Shown here: positions 16,426 to 25,430 of the stretch, piece by piece
How the letters are laid out: each line of letters opens with the position of its first letter
How positions within the stretch are numbered: position 1 is the first letter of the stretch
NCBI GenBank assembly: GCA_031268885.1
Contig: JAIRWR010000026.1
Span: 1-53,394, forward strand
From: Synergistaceae bacterium
GTDB taxonomy: Bacteria; Synergistota; Synergistia; Synergistales; Synergistaceae
Length of the DNA stretch: 53,394 nt
Direction of reading: 5' to 3'
The notes under the pieces: model-generated
What the model saw: the letters and a program-made list of their open reading frames with translations, nothing else
The model's database searches: none
What the model was told of the DNA's origin: nothing
Program-made: the position numbers and the translations under genes

Positions 16426-17049
16426 ATGGCGGGGGTACTGATTTTGCGATCTGAACTGAAGCGGAAGCGGCATAAGCGATTATTGCGGCTTCTTGGGACA
16501 GATCCTCTCATGTCTGATCTCGACCTTGCGAAGGAATTGGGAGTGAGCGTCGGCACGATTCGATTGGACAGGAGCGTCTTGAATGTCCCGGAGCTGCGCG
16601 AGCGGACGAGACAAATGGCGGAGAACGCCTCTTCCAGGCTGACTTCTATGAGGCAGGAGGAGGTCCTTGGAGAGATAATAGAGCTGGAGCCCAACAGCCT
16701 GGCTCTCTCCGTTCTTCAAACGAACCGCGAGTACGCGTTCAGGCATACAAACCTGATCGCGGATCATCACATATACGCGCAGGCCGCGACTCTCGCGATA
16801 GCCGCGATAGAGCGGGATATGGTCGTAGTCGGCGCGGCGAGGGTCAAGTTCAAACACTACGCCAGCGTCGGCGACAGATTGATAGCTCGAGCCAAGGTGG
16901 GGACGCATAAGGATGAAAAGTACGTCGTAAGCGTTCGCACAAGGGTTGGGAACAGCGAGATATTCGTCGCGCGATTTGTCGTCGTCGCGGCGGAGGGTTC
17001 CGTTGACGAAAATCCCGACCGAAGCGGTGACGACGCAAACGGTGAATAA
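16426..17049 (+). CDS. fapR: FapR, malonyl-CoA-responsive repressor of lipid synthesis
   Basis: 207 residues. The N-terminal helix-turn-helix (LAKELGVSVGTIRLDR, about 33-48) and linker NVPELRER are diagnostic. The C-terminal hotdog domain (about 90-190) binds malonyl-CoA in this family (HTNLIADHHIYAQA ... VKFKHYASVGDRL). It heads the fatty-acid operon, as in Bacillus. The ATG has only a weak AGCAGGA site 15 nt away; a TTG at 16444 could also serve. The C-terminal tail is longer and acidic. Confidence 0.92.
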   Translation: MAGVLILRSELKRKRHKRLLRLLGTDPLMSDLDLAKELGVSVGTIRLDRSVLNVPELRERTRQMAENASSRLTSMRQEEVLGEIIELEPNSLALSVLQTNREYAFRHTNLIADHHIYAQAATLAIAAIERDMVVVGAARVKFKHYASVGDRLIARAKVGTHKDEKYVVSVRTRVGNSEIFVARFVVVAAEGSVDENPDRSGDDANGE

Positions 17050-17065
17050 AGGAGGGGCGCCGCTC

Positions 17066-18058
17066 ATGCTTTTCGCTCTCGACGCGATGGGAGGCGATAA
17101 CGCGCCAGAGGCTCCGTGCAGAGGAGCCATTCTTGCGTGCGGGGAAAATCCGAATATTTCGGTGGCGCTGGTTGGGATAAGAGATCGGATCGAACGATAT
17201 ATCCACGATGCCGAAGCGTCTGTGGTCTCGCGCGTCAGCATAGTGAACGCGAGCGAGGTGATCGGCATGGGAGACAACCCGGCGTCGTCGATCCGCTCCA
17301 AGAAGAACTCCAGTTTGCGGGTGGCGATCGAGATGGTGCGTTCCCGCGAGGCGACGGGCTGCATCTCGGCCGGAAACACCGGGGCGATAGTGGCGGGAGG
17401 GGTGTTAGTAGCCGGCCGGATAAAGGGGATAGACCGCCCGGCGCTCGCGATACCCATTCCATCGCTCAAGGGGCTCTCCCTCCTCCTGGACGTCGGCGCT
17501 ACCGTGAGGTGCAAGCCGATAAATCTCTTTCAATTCGCGCACATGGGATCGATATATATGAGATCCCTCTCCGGAGTGGAAAGACCGAGCGTTGGGCTCT
17601 TCTCGAACGGCGCGGAGGAGATCAAGGGCGACGACGTGATAGGCGAAGCGAGGGAGATGCTCGCCGCGAGTTCGCTCAACTTCAGCGGCTTCGTGGAGGG
17701 GAACCTCCTCCCAATAGGCGGGACGGATGTCGTGGTCTGCGACGGGTTCACTGGCAACGCGCTGATAAAGTTCGGCGAGGGCATCGGCGAGTTTGTCAAA
17801 ACTTTGATACGGGAGGAGATAGGAAAAAGATTCATTCCCAAGATAGGCGCCGCGTTGATGATGCCAGCGCTGAGGGAGATCTGGGCGCGGTTTGAGTATG
17901 AGAAAAACGGGGGCTCGCCTCTGCTGGGAGTAGACGGCATAGTGATCAAGGCACACGGAAACTCCGGCCCCAACGCGATTGCCGGCGCTCTGAGGGTTGC
18001 GTATTCGTTCGCGCGCCTCAAGGGAACAGATCTCATAAAAGAGAGTTTTGAATCATAA
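17066..18058 (+). CDS. plsX: PlsX, phosphate acyltransferase
   Basis: 330 residues from the ATG at 17066, with AAGGAGGGG 9 nt upstream. It makes acyl-phosphate from acyl-ACP for phosphatidic acid synthesis at the membrane. The family start FALDAMGGDNAP is present, then SAGNTGAIVAGG (about 96-107), VVCDGFTGNALIKF and GVDGIVIKAHGNS. It starts 16 nt after fapR, the same order as in Bacillus. A longer upstream reading overlaps fapR and lacks a ribosome site, so it was rejected. Confidence 0.95.
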   Translation: MLFALDAMGGDNAPEAPCRGAILACGENPNISVALVGIRDRIERYIHDAEASVVSRVSIVNASEVIGMGDNPASSIRSKKNSSLRVAIEMVRSREATGCISAGNTGAIVAGGVLVAGRIKGIDRPALAIPIPSLKGLSLLLDVGATVRCKPINLFQFAHMGSIYMRSLSGVERPSVGLFSNGAEEIKGDDVIGEAREMLAASSLNFSGFVEGNLLPIGGTDVVVCDGFTGNALIKFGEGIGEFVKTLIREEIGKRFIPKIGAALMMPALREIWARFEYEKNGGSPLLGVDGIVIKAHGNSGPNAIAGALRVAYSFARLKGTDLIKESFES

Positions 18059-18095
18059 ATAGTACATGTTAAGAGAGCGCTGGAGGTAGTATGTT

Positions 18096-19094
18096 TTGTC
18101 TGTGATAAAAGGAAGAGCTGTTGGCATCAGGGGGACTGGTATGTGCCTCCCAAAGAGGTTGGTGACGAACTCGGATCTGGAGAAGATAGTGGACACTTCA
18201 GACGAATGGATTGTGGGGCGCAGCGGAATCAAGACGCGCTATATAGTCTCCGGCGACGAGTCGAACTCGTCGATGGCCGCGTCGGCCGGTCTTGAGGCGC
18301 TGAGGAACGCTAGGTCGAGTCCGGGTGAGGTGGACATGATCATTGTGGGCACAAACTCGCCCGACACCCTTCTGCCGGGCGTAGGTCCAACCATTCAGCA
18401 TATGTTGGGCGCGGACCGGGCGGGCGGGATGGACATTCAGGCGGGATGCCCCGGCGGGCTGTTCGCGATGGCGGCGGCGGCCGGCGGAATAGCTTCCGAG
18501 ATATGGGAGAATGTGCTGGTAATAGGTTCGGAGGCGATCAGCCGGCTCGTGGATTGGGAGCATCGCAGCACGTGCGTGCTCTTTGGAGATGGAGCAGGAG
18601 CAGCCGTCATGGGCGAGTGGAGGGAGGGAATGCCAAGGCTCACCCACATCGACCTGAAGGCGGACGGGGAGAAGAAGGATCTCATCTCCATTCCAGGGGG
18701 GATGGCCGCCGAACCTGCCACCGAAAAGACGCTGCGCGAGCGGCGGCACTTCCTGAAGATGAACGGTACGGAGGTTTTCAAATTTGTAAATCGTAAAATT
18801 CCTCCATATCTGGCGAATTTTTGCTCAAGTTGTGGTATAACACCACAAGAGGCGGACTGGTGGATCTTCCATCAGGCAAATATACGAATCCTCCAGGGAG
18901 TCCTCAGCAGGATGGAGATCCCCATGGAGAGAGCGGTGATAAATCTGGACAGATACGGCAACACATCCGCGGCGTCCATTATGATAGGCCTGCACGAGGC
19001 AGTGATGGACGGCAGGATAAAGCCGGGGCAGAAGGTTATCATTACGAGCTTTGGCGCGGGAATGACTTATGGCGCGGCTCTCGTGGAGACATAA
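18096..19094 (+). CDS. fabH: FabH, beta-ketoacyl-ACP synthase III
   Basis: 332 residues. It starts type II fatty-acid synthesis by condensing an acyl-CoA with malonyl-ACP. The triad is complete: Cys in DIQAGCPGG (about 114), His in FHQANIRIL (about 255) and Asn in RYGNTSAAS (about 285). AGCPGG replaces the common AACSGF, which may alter primer choice. The likely start is TTG at 18096 (GGAGG 9 nt upstream); the ATG at 18091 is out of frame and stops at once. A 167-nt gap follows before fabK. Confidence 0.95.
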   Translation: MSVIKGRAVGIRGTGMCLPKRLVTNSDLEKIVDTSDEWIVGRSGIKTRYIVSGDESNSSMAASAGLEALRNARSSPGEVDMIIVGTNSPDTLLPGVGPTIQHMLGADRAGGMDIQAGCPGGLFAMAAAAGGIASEIWENVLVIGSEAISRLVDWEHRSTCVLFGDGAGAAVMGEWREGMPRLTHIDLKADGEKKDLISIPGGMAAEPATEKTLRERRHFLKMNGTEVFKFVNRKIPPYLANFCSSCGITPQEADWWIFHQANIRILQGVLSRMEIPMERAVINLDRYGNTSAASIMIGLHEAVMDGRIKPGQKVIITSFGAGMTYGAALVET

Positions 19095-19261
19095 GAGCCT
19101 GGAAGAATCAGGTTGAACATATAACGACATTATGTCTTTTGAGAATTAAGAGGCTGCCGCGGTTAATTTTTATCTCTTCATTACCTTTGACGGCAGACCG
19201 GCCCTCAAGGGGACGGCGCCGCGGACATTTCTAGTCGGGCAGCGAGAACAGAGGTGTTTTG

Positions 19262-20209
19262 ATGTTCACAGGTAACCGAGTGGTCAAATTGTTGAAAGTG
19301 AAATACCCCATAGTTCAGGGAGCGATGGCGTGGGTGGCCGACGCGGATCTAGCGGCGGCAGTCAGTAACGGAGGCGGCCTCGGCATAGTCGCCGCGGGCA
19401 ACATGCCTCCAGATATGCTCGATCGGGAGCTCACGAAGGTCCGAGAGCTTACCGATAAGCCGTTCGCGCTCAATATCATGCTGCTCTCTCCCACGTGGAA
19501 GGACGCCATGGAACTCGCTATGGCGCACATGGTCCCGGTCGTGACAACCGGCGCCGGACTACCCGGCAAGGTTATAGACAAGCTCGCTCCACTGGGGATA
19601 ACGGTGATACCGGTGGTCGCGTCGATCGCTTACGCTGAGCGCGCCAGAAAACAGGGCGCGAAGGCCGTGATAGCGGAGGGCATGGAGGCCGGAGGTCATA
19701 TCGGCGAGATAACGACTATGGCCCTCACCGCACAGATCGCGTCCGCCGTGGACATCCCAGTGATAGCGGCCGGAGGCATTGCCGACGGAAGGGGGATGCT
19801 CGCCGCCTTCGCTCTTGGAGCCGAGGGCGTTCAGATGGGGACGCGATTTGTCTGCGCCTCCGAATGCAACGCCCACGAAAGATTCAAGAACCGCATCATA
19901 GCGGCGAACGACCGCAGCACGGTGGTGACGGGCCGTATTCTCGGACACCCTGTGCGTTCGATCAAGAACAAGTTCACTCAGGCGTTCGCTGAGATGGAGG
20001 AGAATAAAGTGAAGATAGCCGAACTCGACAAGTTCGGCTCGGGCAAGCTCCGAGCCGCGGTCATAGACGGCGACGTCGAGAACGGATCCGTTATGTCGGG
20101 GCAGATTGCCGGTCTCGTTAAAAAAATTCAGCCTGCCTGGGAGATTATCGAGGAGATAGTGAACGAGGCCGCGGAACTCTCCAGAACAATAGGGGCGCGC
20201 TTTGACTAG
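19262..20209 (+). CDS. fabK: FabK, FMN-dependent enoyl-ACP reductase II
   Basis: 315 residues from the ATG at 19262 (AGAGGTG site). It reduces trans-2-enoyl-ACP in elongation. The family pattern is clear: YPIVQGAMAWVADADLAAAVSNGG, then EGMEAGGHIGE (about 138-148), VIAAGGIADGRG and GAEGVQMGTRF. This 2-nitropropane-dioxygenase-like fold differs from the triclosan-sensitive FabI; no fabI is seen in this window. It is co-directional with fabH and fabD. Confidence 0.95.
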   Translation: MFTGNRVVKLLKVKYPIVQGAMAWVADADLAAAVSNGGGLGIVAAGNMPPDMLDRELTKVRELTDKPFALNIMLLSPTWKDAMELAMAHMVPVVTTGAGLPGKVIDKLAPLGITVIPVVASIAYAERARKQGAKAVIAEGMEAGGHIGEITTMALTAQIASAVDIPVIAAGGIADGRGMLAAFALGAEGVQMGTRFVCASECNAHERFKNRIIAANDRSTVVTGRILGHPVRSIKNKFTQAFAEMEENKVKIAELDKFGSGKLRAAVIDGDVENGSVMSGQIAGLVKKIQPAWEIIEEIVNEAAELSRTIGARFD

Positions 20210-20272
20210 AACGCCCAGGCGCGCATTCGAGGCGAATAGGCTCGTCTCCAGGCACAGACGTTCATTAGCGTT

Positions 20273-21265
20273 ATGAGAAAGGGGGGACCGTCTCTGCCGG
20301 CAAATATAAAATACGCTGTAGTCTTTCCAGGCCAGGGTGCTCAGGAGGTCGGGATGGGGAGGGATTTTTACGATAAATACGAGGTTTCGAGAGCCGTGTT
20401 CGCCGAGGCGGACGACGCTCTAGGCTTCTCGCTCTCTGAGATAATCTTCGGCGGCCCCGATGAGGAACTGGTGAAGACCGCGGTAGCGCAGCCCGCGATA
20501 CTCGTGACGAGCATCGCTGTCTTGAGAGCCGTGGAGGCTGAGCTAGGAAGTCCTCTTGCGCCATCATGTTATGCTGGACATAGCCTGGGCGAATATACCG
20601 CCCTCGTGGCGGCCGGAGTTCTCTCCCTGGGTGACGCGGCAGTTCTAGTGCGCAGAAGGGGAACTTTTATGCAGGAGGCCGTTCCCATCGGCCAGGGGAC
20701 CATGTCAGCCGTTCTTGGGCTCGGCCTGGCCGCCGTCAAGTCGATATGCGAGGAGTCGGCCAGGGGGGATATATGCGCTCCAGCCAACGTCAACTCCCCT
20801 AACCAGATAGTCATATCCGGCGACGCGGAAGCGGTGAAGAGAGCCGGCGAGATCGCGAAGGAGCGAGGCGCGGCGAAGGTCATCCCTCTCAAGGTGAGCG
20901 CCCCGTTTCACTGTGCTCGTATGAGGGCGGCGGCGGACAGGCTGCGGGATGAGTTCGCGTCTCTTTCATGGAGAGATCCCTTGACGCCGGTAATCGCCAA
21001 TGTGGACGCCTCCCCGAAGCTGTCGGCCGACTCAATCAGGGCGGCGCTGTTCGAACAGACATTCTCCCCGGTGCTCTGGTCGGATGACGTAACCGCGATG
21101 TCGAAAGCGGGCGTGGAACTCTTCGTGGAGATAGGCCCCGGCAGCGTGCTGACCGGCCTCATAAAAAGAATCGTCAAGGGCGTGAAAACAGTCTCCGTAA
21201 GCAGGGTTGAAGATGTCGAGGCGGCGGCGGGCCTCCTCGCGGGAGGGACGGTGAACGAATCGTGA
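20273..21265 (+). CDS. fabD: FabD, malonyl-CoA:ACP transacylase
   Basis: 330 residues from the ATG. It loads malonyl groups onto ACP. FPGQGAQ (about 18-24) is the oxyanion part, Ser in GHSLGEY (about 98-104) is the nucleophile, and His in SAPFHC (about 207-212) is the partner. The start is open: the ATG at 20273 has no ribosome site, while a strong AAAGGGGGGA lies inside the frame, 6-7 nt before a CTG at 20294, which would give the usual short N-terminus. The stop overlaps the fabG start (GTGA). Confidence 0.95.
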   Translation: MRKGGPSLPANIKYAVVFPGQGAQEVGMGRDFYDKYEVSRAVFAEADDALGFSLSEIIFGGPDEELVKTAVAQPAILVTSIAVLRAVEAELGSPLAPSCYAGHSLGEYTALVAAGVLSLGDAAVLVRRRGTFMQEAVPIGQGTMSAVLGLGLAAVKSICEESARGDICAPANVNSPNQIVISGDAEAVKRAGEIAKERGAAKVIPLKVSAPFHCARMRAAADRLRDEFASLSWRDPLTPVIANVDASPKLSADSIRAALFEQTFSPVLWSDDVTAMSKAGVELFVEIGPGSVLTGLIKRIVKGVKTVSVSRVEDVEAAAGLLAGGTVNES

Positions 21266-22008
21266 ACGCGTCGTCTGGCAGGGTGGCTCTCGTAACGGGA
21301 GCGGGCAGGGGCATCGGCCGTGCCGTGGCCATTGAGCTTGGCACGCGAGGTTATCGCGTGGCCCTGAACTACCAGAATTCGGAGGCGGCGGCCGCGGAGG
21401 CGGCTCGAATCATACAAAGCTCAGGAGGAGCGGCATTTGCGGTACAGGCTGATGTGTCGCGGCCTGACATGGTAAAGCGTCTCACAGACGCTGTGACGGG
21501 GGAGTTCGGCCCGATAGAGGTGCTTGTGTGCAACGCCGGCATTACCAGGGACAATCTGCTGGCGAGGATGAAGGATTCGGAGTGGGACGACGTGATCCGC
21601 ACAAATCTGAACTCCGTGTACTACTGCGCGCAGGCGGTGATAAGGGGGATGATCAAGGCCAGATTCGGAAGGATTGCCGCCATAAGCTCCGTATCCGGCC
21701 TTGTCGGCAACGCCGGACAGGCTAATTACGCGGCGGCGAAGGCGGGCATCCTCGGTCTGATAAAGAGCGTCGCGAGGGAGACCGCGTCCCGGGGGATCAC
21801 AGCAAACGCGATAGCTCCTGGATTCATCGAGACCGACATGACCTCGTCTCTTCCCGATGGAGTCAGAGCTGCGTCTCTCGCCAGGATACCGGTCGGGAGG
21901 TACGGAACGCCGGAGGATATAGCTAAGGCGACGGCATTCATCGTCTCCGACGAGGCGTCCTATATCACCGGTCAGTCGCTGACTGTGGACGGAGGAATGA
22001 CCATGTAA
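21262..22008 (+). CDS. fabG: FabG, 3-oxoacyl-ACP reductase
   Basis: 248 residues, GTG start overlapping the fabD stop by 4 nt. It is an NADPH-dependent short-chain dehydrogenase of the elongation cycle. The nucleotide loop is TGAGRGIGRA (about 12-21), NAG lies at about 89-91, and the catalytic Ser, Tyr and Lys are in SSVSG...NYAAAKAG. Family length and the C-terminus (SYITGQSLTVDGGMTM) are standard. A 210-nt gap with a small hairpin (22078-22092) separates it from acpP. Confidence 0.95.
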   Translation: MNASSGRVALVTGAGRGIGRAVAIELGTRGYRVALNYQNSEAAAAEAARIIQSSGGAAFAVQADVSRPDMVKRLTDAVTGEFGPIEVLVCNAGITRDNLLARMKDSEWDDVIRTNLNSVYYCAQAVIRGMIKARFGRIAAISSVSGLVGNAGQANYAAAKAGILGLIKSVARETASRGITANAIAPGFIETDMTSSLPDGVRAASLARIPVGRYGTPEDIAKATAFIVSDEASYITGQSLTVDGGMTM

Positions 22009-22218
22009 CGCGTTGCGGACAGCCGGGACAGGCAAAACGGATGATGGTCCGGGCGGACACGAGCCGGAATCACGGATTCCCCTCGGAGGGGATTCTCCAT
22101 AGATTTAAGGAAGGCTGATCTGTTGAATGCCGTTCTGGCAGTTCGATCGGCGTTTTCTGCGATTAAAAAGGCGGCGTCGAGACATGCCGCAAAAAAATGG
22201 AAGGAGGAGCTTAAAGTT

Positions 22219-22470
22219 ATGCAGTCCGAAGAAGTTCTTGCAAAGTTAAAGGAATTGGTCATGGATCGTCTGAACGTCGAGGAGGATCAGATAAAGCCCG
22301 ACGCTTCATTTGTCGAGGACCTGGGAGCCGATTCGCTCGATATAGTCGAGCTCATCATGGGAATAGAAGAGGAGTTCGATGTAGAAATTCCCGACGAGGA
22401 TGCCGAGAAACTGACAAATGTCGGCGAGGCGCTAAAGTACGTCAAGGCGAAACTTGGCGTGGACGAGTAG
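22219..22470 (+). CDS. acpP: Acyl carrier protein
   Basis: 83 residues from the ATG at 22219 (AAGGAGGAG 9 nt upstream). It carries acyl chains on 4'-phosphopantetheine. The attachment Ser is in [12 protein letters not shown] (about residue 39). The protein is acidic, four-helix and of family length. A longer reading from 22123 would add about 32 basic residues unlike any ACP, so it was rejected. An intrinsic terminator follows. Confidence 0.97.
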   Translation: MQSEEVLAKLKELVMDRLNVEEDQIKPDASFVEDLGADSLDIVELIMGIEEEFDVEIPDEDAEKLTNVGEALKYVKAKLGVDE

Positions 22471-22494
22471 CGCGACGCGTCAGCCCGCTCACGG

Positions 22495-22529
22495 GGGGCG
22501 CGTTCGTAAGTTCTGGCGCGTCCCTTTTT
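22495..22529 (+). terminator. Intrinsic terminator/attenuator between acpP and fabF
   Basis: GGGGCGCG (22495-22502) pairs with CGCGTCCC (22517-22524; one G-T wobble) and TTTTT follows directly. It sits just before the fabF ribosome site (22531), so partial read-through would let acpP be made in excess of fabF. Confidence 0.7.
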
Positions 22530-22544
22530 AAAGGAGTGATTTGC

Positions 22545-23780
22545 TTGAGAAGAGTCGTCATAACGGGTCTCGGCGTCGTAAGCCCAATCGCTTGCGGAAG
22601 GGATGCGTACTGGGACGCCTTGGCCGAAGGACGCAACGGAGTCGAAAAAATATCTCTCTTCGACACGGAGGGACATAGCGTTAAAATCGCGGCCGAGGTG
22701 AAGAACTTCAACGTGGATCCCTGGCTGGACAAGAAGGAAGCCCGCAAGACGGATCGAGTGATACACTTTGCCATCCCAGCGGCGGATATGGCCATAAAGG
22801 ACTCCGGCCTCGAACTCGACAAGATAGACCTCGGATCGTTGGGCGTGTACATCGGAAGCGGAGAGGGCGGCATAACGACCACTCATGAAAACTATGACAT
22901 CTTGAAGGAGAAGGGCCCGTCGCGGGTGAGCCCTTTCTTCGTCCCTATGATGCTGAGCAACATGCCGGCAGCGTATGTCGCGATGCGTTTTCACGCCCAC
23001 GGCCCTAACATGGCTATAGTGACGGCGTGCGCGACGGCGACTCACAACATGGGCGAGGCGATGCACACGATAATCCGGGGCGACGCCGAGATAATACTTG
23101 CCGGAGGGGCTGAGGCGGCAATTACTCCCATAGCCATAGCCGGGTTTGCCAACATGAAGGCCCTGTCCGCCAGAAACGACAGACCGGAGTCCGCGTGCAG
23201 GCCGTTCGATCTTCACAGGGATGGGTTCATCATGGGCGAGGGCGCCGGAATTCTGGTCTTCGAGGAGATGGAACACGCAAAGCGACGCGGCGCTCACATC
23301 TATGCCGAGGTAAGGGGATACGGCAACACCTGCGACGCGTACCACATTACAGCGCCTGACCCCGAGGGCGACGGCTCCGTCAGGGCGATAGAGAAAGCGC
23401 TCCGCATGGCCGGCTGGCGTCCCGATCAGGTCGATCTCTACAACGCGCACGGCACATCGACGCAGCTCAACGATAGGACGGAGAGCAGGGCTATCCGCCG
23501 GGTCTTCGGCGACCACGCCGACAGGATGCCTGTGCACTCGACGAAATCCATGCTCGGTCACTGTCTCGGCGCCGCCGGCGCGGTCGAGACTATCGCCGCT
23601 CTTATGGCCATAGAGCGGGGGATCGTCCATCCCACGATAAACTACGAATTCCCGGACCCCGATTGTAATGTCAACGTATCCGCCGAGCCGGTTGAAACAC
23701 AGGTTGACAGGATAATAATAAACAACGCCGGATTCGGTGGGCACAACGGGGTTCTGGCCGTGGAACGATTCGAGGGCTGA
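22545..23780 (+). CDS. fabF: FabF, beta-ketoacyl-ACP synthase II
   Basis: 411 residues from the TTG at 22545 (AAGGAG 8 nt upstream); the first residues RRVVITGLGVVSP fit the family. It performs the chain-elongating condensations. Catalytic Cys lies in TACATATHN (about 163), His in NAHGTSTQLND (about 303), and Lys/His in KSMLGHCLGAAGA (about 335-340). It follows acpP behind a terminator and precedes rnc by 21 nt. Confidence 0.95.
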   Translation: MRRVVITGLGVVSPIACGRDAYWDALAEGRNGVEKISLFDTEGHSVKIAAEVKNFNVDPWLDKKEARKTDRVIHFAIPAADMAIKDSGLELDKIDLGSLGVYIGSGEGGITTTHENYDILKEKGPSRVSPFFVPMMLSNMPAAYVAMRFHAHGPNMAIVTACATATHNMGEAMHTIIRGDAEIILAGGAEAAITPIAIAGFANMKALSARNDRPESACRPFDLHRDGFIMGEGAGILVFEEMEHAKRRGAHIYAEVRGYGNTCDAYHITAPDPEGDGSVRAIEKALRMAGWRPDQVDLYNAHGTSTQLNDRTESRAIRRVFGDHADRMPVHSTKSMLGHCLGAAGAVETIAALMAIERGIVHPTINYEFPDPDCNVNVSAEPVETQVDRIIINNAGFGGHNGVLAVERFEG

Positions 23781-23801
23781 CGCCCGCTTTGGATGTATTA
23801 G

Positions 23802-24560
23802 ATGGCCGCGAACCGGTTGGAACACGGAACCACACAAGTAAACTGGACGAACGACGCGCTAATGGAATTCGGCGAAAGACTTGGATATCGCTTCCTCCGC
23901 CCCGACATCCTGAAGGAGGCCCTCACGCACGCGTCATACGCGAACGAATCGGGGACTGAGTCCTGCAACGAGAGGCTGGAGTATCTGGGAGACGCGGTGT
24001 TGGAGTTGTGCATCTCGGAGGAGCTTTTTCTGACGCACCCTGATTACGACGAGGGCGAGCTGACAAAATCAAGGGCGAGGATGGTCTGCGCGACGTCTCT
24101 CGCGTCCTGGGCGTCGGAGGTTCGCGTCTCGCCTCTCCTTCGATTGAGCAAGGGCCTTGAGATCCAGGGAGGCAGGAGCAATCACTCTATATTGGCCGAC
24201 GCGATGGAGGCGGTGTTGGGCGCTATCTTTCTGGACGGAGGATACAGGGCCGCCGCTGCTGTAGTGAAACGATTCTTCTCCATCTCCTCGTTCGAATCAC
24301 AGGTGGACGATCGGGAGAAGGACGTCAAGACCCGCCTTCAGGAGGCGTTTCAGGCTATGGGCCTCCCCCCGCCGTCATACCGCCTCTTCTCGCGCAGCGG
24401 CCCCGAGCACGCGAGCACGTTCGAGGTGGAGGCAGTACTTGCCGACGGCAGAGTATTCGCGACCGGTAAGGGCTGTTCAAAGAAATCCGCCGAGTTCGCC
24501 GCCGCGGAAGTTGGCCTCCGGCGCCTGAAACGCGAGCCTGACGGGATAAACGCCAGATGA
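23802..24560 (+). CDS. rnc: Ribonuclease III
   Basis: 252 residues. It cuts double-stranded RNA in rRNA and mRNA processing. The signature NERLEYLGDAVLEL (about 60-73) holds acidic metal ligands, and a second set lies in ILADAMEAVLGAIFLDGG. A C-terminal double-stranded-RNA-binding domain spans about 170-247 (DVKTRLQEAFQAMG ... GCSKKSAEFAAAEVGL). Following fab genes, rnc occupies its common bacterial place. The ATG has a weak ribosome site, so coupling to fabF is likely. It overlaps the next gene by 4 nt. Confidence 0.95.
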   Translation: MAANRLEHGTTQVNWTNDALMEFGERLGYRFLRPDILKEALTHASYANESGTESCNERLEYLGDAVLELCISEELFLTHPDYDEGELTKSRARMVCATSLASWASEVRVSPLLRLSKGLEIQGGRSNHSILADAMEAVLGAIFLDGGYRAAAAVVKRFFSISSFESQVDDREKDVKTRLQEAFQAMGLPPPSYRLFSRSGPEHASTFEVEAVLADGRVFATGKGCSKKSAEFAAAEVGLRRLKREPDGINAR

Positions 24561-25354
24561 TAAAGCGTATCTTAGCGGCAGCGATATTCCTGTGGTTGGC
24601 CGTCGAGTGTTCCGCTGCCGAAAAAACCATAAAAATCCAGACTACACTGCCGTGGCTTGAAAGCATGGCTAGGTTTATAGTCGGCGCCACAGCGGAGATC
24701 AATTCCATCTCATGGTGGACCGACGCGGGAACTCTCAGGTCCCCGAGGAGAATAGCCAGGGACATGCCGACAATCGCGCTTGACCCGCGCGACGCAGTCT
24801 CATTCGGATTCAAGAACGGCGGCGTGAGTTTGCTGTACGAAAATCTGCCCGTCTCAGACGGGAGCAAGGGCGAAATACCGTTTGACCCATCGATCTTGCC
24901 ATTCCTGAGCCAGAGAATGCTGATAGTGCTGTCGCGGCTCTTGCCGGACAACTACCCGTTCTTCCAAAGAAAGCTGGCCGAGTTTCAGTCGCGGCTTGAG
25001 AGCACCCTGGAGGTTGGCCGCAGCCTCATAGGCGATGTCCACATCCTGGACCTGACCGGCGCAATCAGCCCATGGATCAGAGCCGCGGACGACGGAGCCG
25101 TCCGTCCCCCTGAAGACCTCTGGGCGGCGTGGTCGGATGGAAAGAGGACAGAGGAGCTCGTCAAGGTCATAGAGGAGGCGAACAAGAGAACATGGTGGAT
25201 CCTGACGGACGCGTGGACACCCGCTCCAGTGCGGGCCAGAACACAGTCCATGGCGATGAGCATCGTGATATCTCCCCCTCCTCGCGATTATGCCTTCTTC
25301 TCGTATCTGCACGATATCTACCTGGAAATATGGGCGGCTAGCACGGCTCAGTAA
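24557..25354 (+). CDS. Secreted ZnuA-like protein lacking the usual metal ligands
   Basis: 265 residues. A signal peptide (about 1-21, ends CSA) is followed by a segment resembling the start of ZnuA/TroA cluster-9 binding proteins (IKIQTTLPWLESMARFIVG). The expected DPHxYEP ligand motif is replaced by DAGTLRSPRR, and His residues are rare. It may be a binding protein for another ligand or a structural derivative. It overlaps rnc by 4 nt (ATGA) and ends the lipid operon. The family assignment is tentative. Confidence 0.7.
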   Translation: MIKRILAAAIFLWLAVECSAAEKTIKIQTTLPWLESMARFIVGATAEINSISWWTDAGTLRSPRRIARDMPTIALDPRDAVSFGFKNGGVSLLYENLPVSDGSKGEIPFDPSILPFLSQRMLIVLSRLLPDNYPFFQRKLAEFQSRLESTLEVGRSLIGDVHILDLTGAISPWIRAADDGAVRPPEDLWAAWSDGKRTEELVKVIEEANKRTWWILTDAWTPAPVRARTQSMAMSIVISPPPRDYAFFSYLHDIYLEIWAASTAQ

Positions 25355-25355
25355 A

Positions 25356-25390
25356 ATGGGAGAGCGCCAGTATCAGAGGCGCTCTCCCAT
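25356..25390. terminator. Bidirectional terminator between convergent operons
   Basis: A perfect 13-bp stem: ATGGGAGAGCGCC, 9-nt loop, GGCGCTCTCCCAT. TTTTAC follows on the - strand, so it ends the aldolase transcript and probably also the + strand lipid operon. Confidence 0.85.
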
Positions 25391-25430
25391 CAGGAGCGGA
25401 GGTTTGTAAACCGCGCGGGGGAAGCTGGCA

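Noticed and set aside
16946-17065. Upstream extension of plsX
   Set aside because: It overlaps fapR, has no ribosome site and adds residues not found in PlsX proteins.
16480-17514. Long open frame (344 codons) opposite fapR/plsX
   Set aside because: It shadows two sure genes and is low-complexity Arg/Ser/Pro-rich.
22123-22218. Extended acyl carrier protein start
   Set aside because: The added segment is basic and unlike ACP; the ATG at 22219 has a strong ribosome site.
22287-23837. Long open frame (516 codons) opposite fabF
   Set aside because: It mirrors fabF codon bias and has no recognisable domain; fabF is certain.
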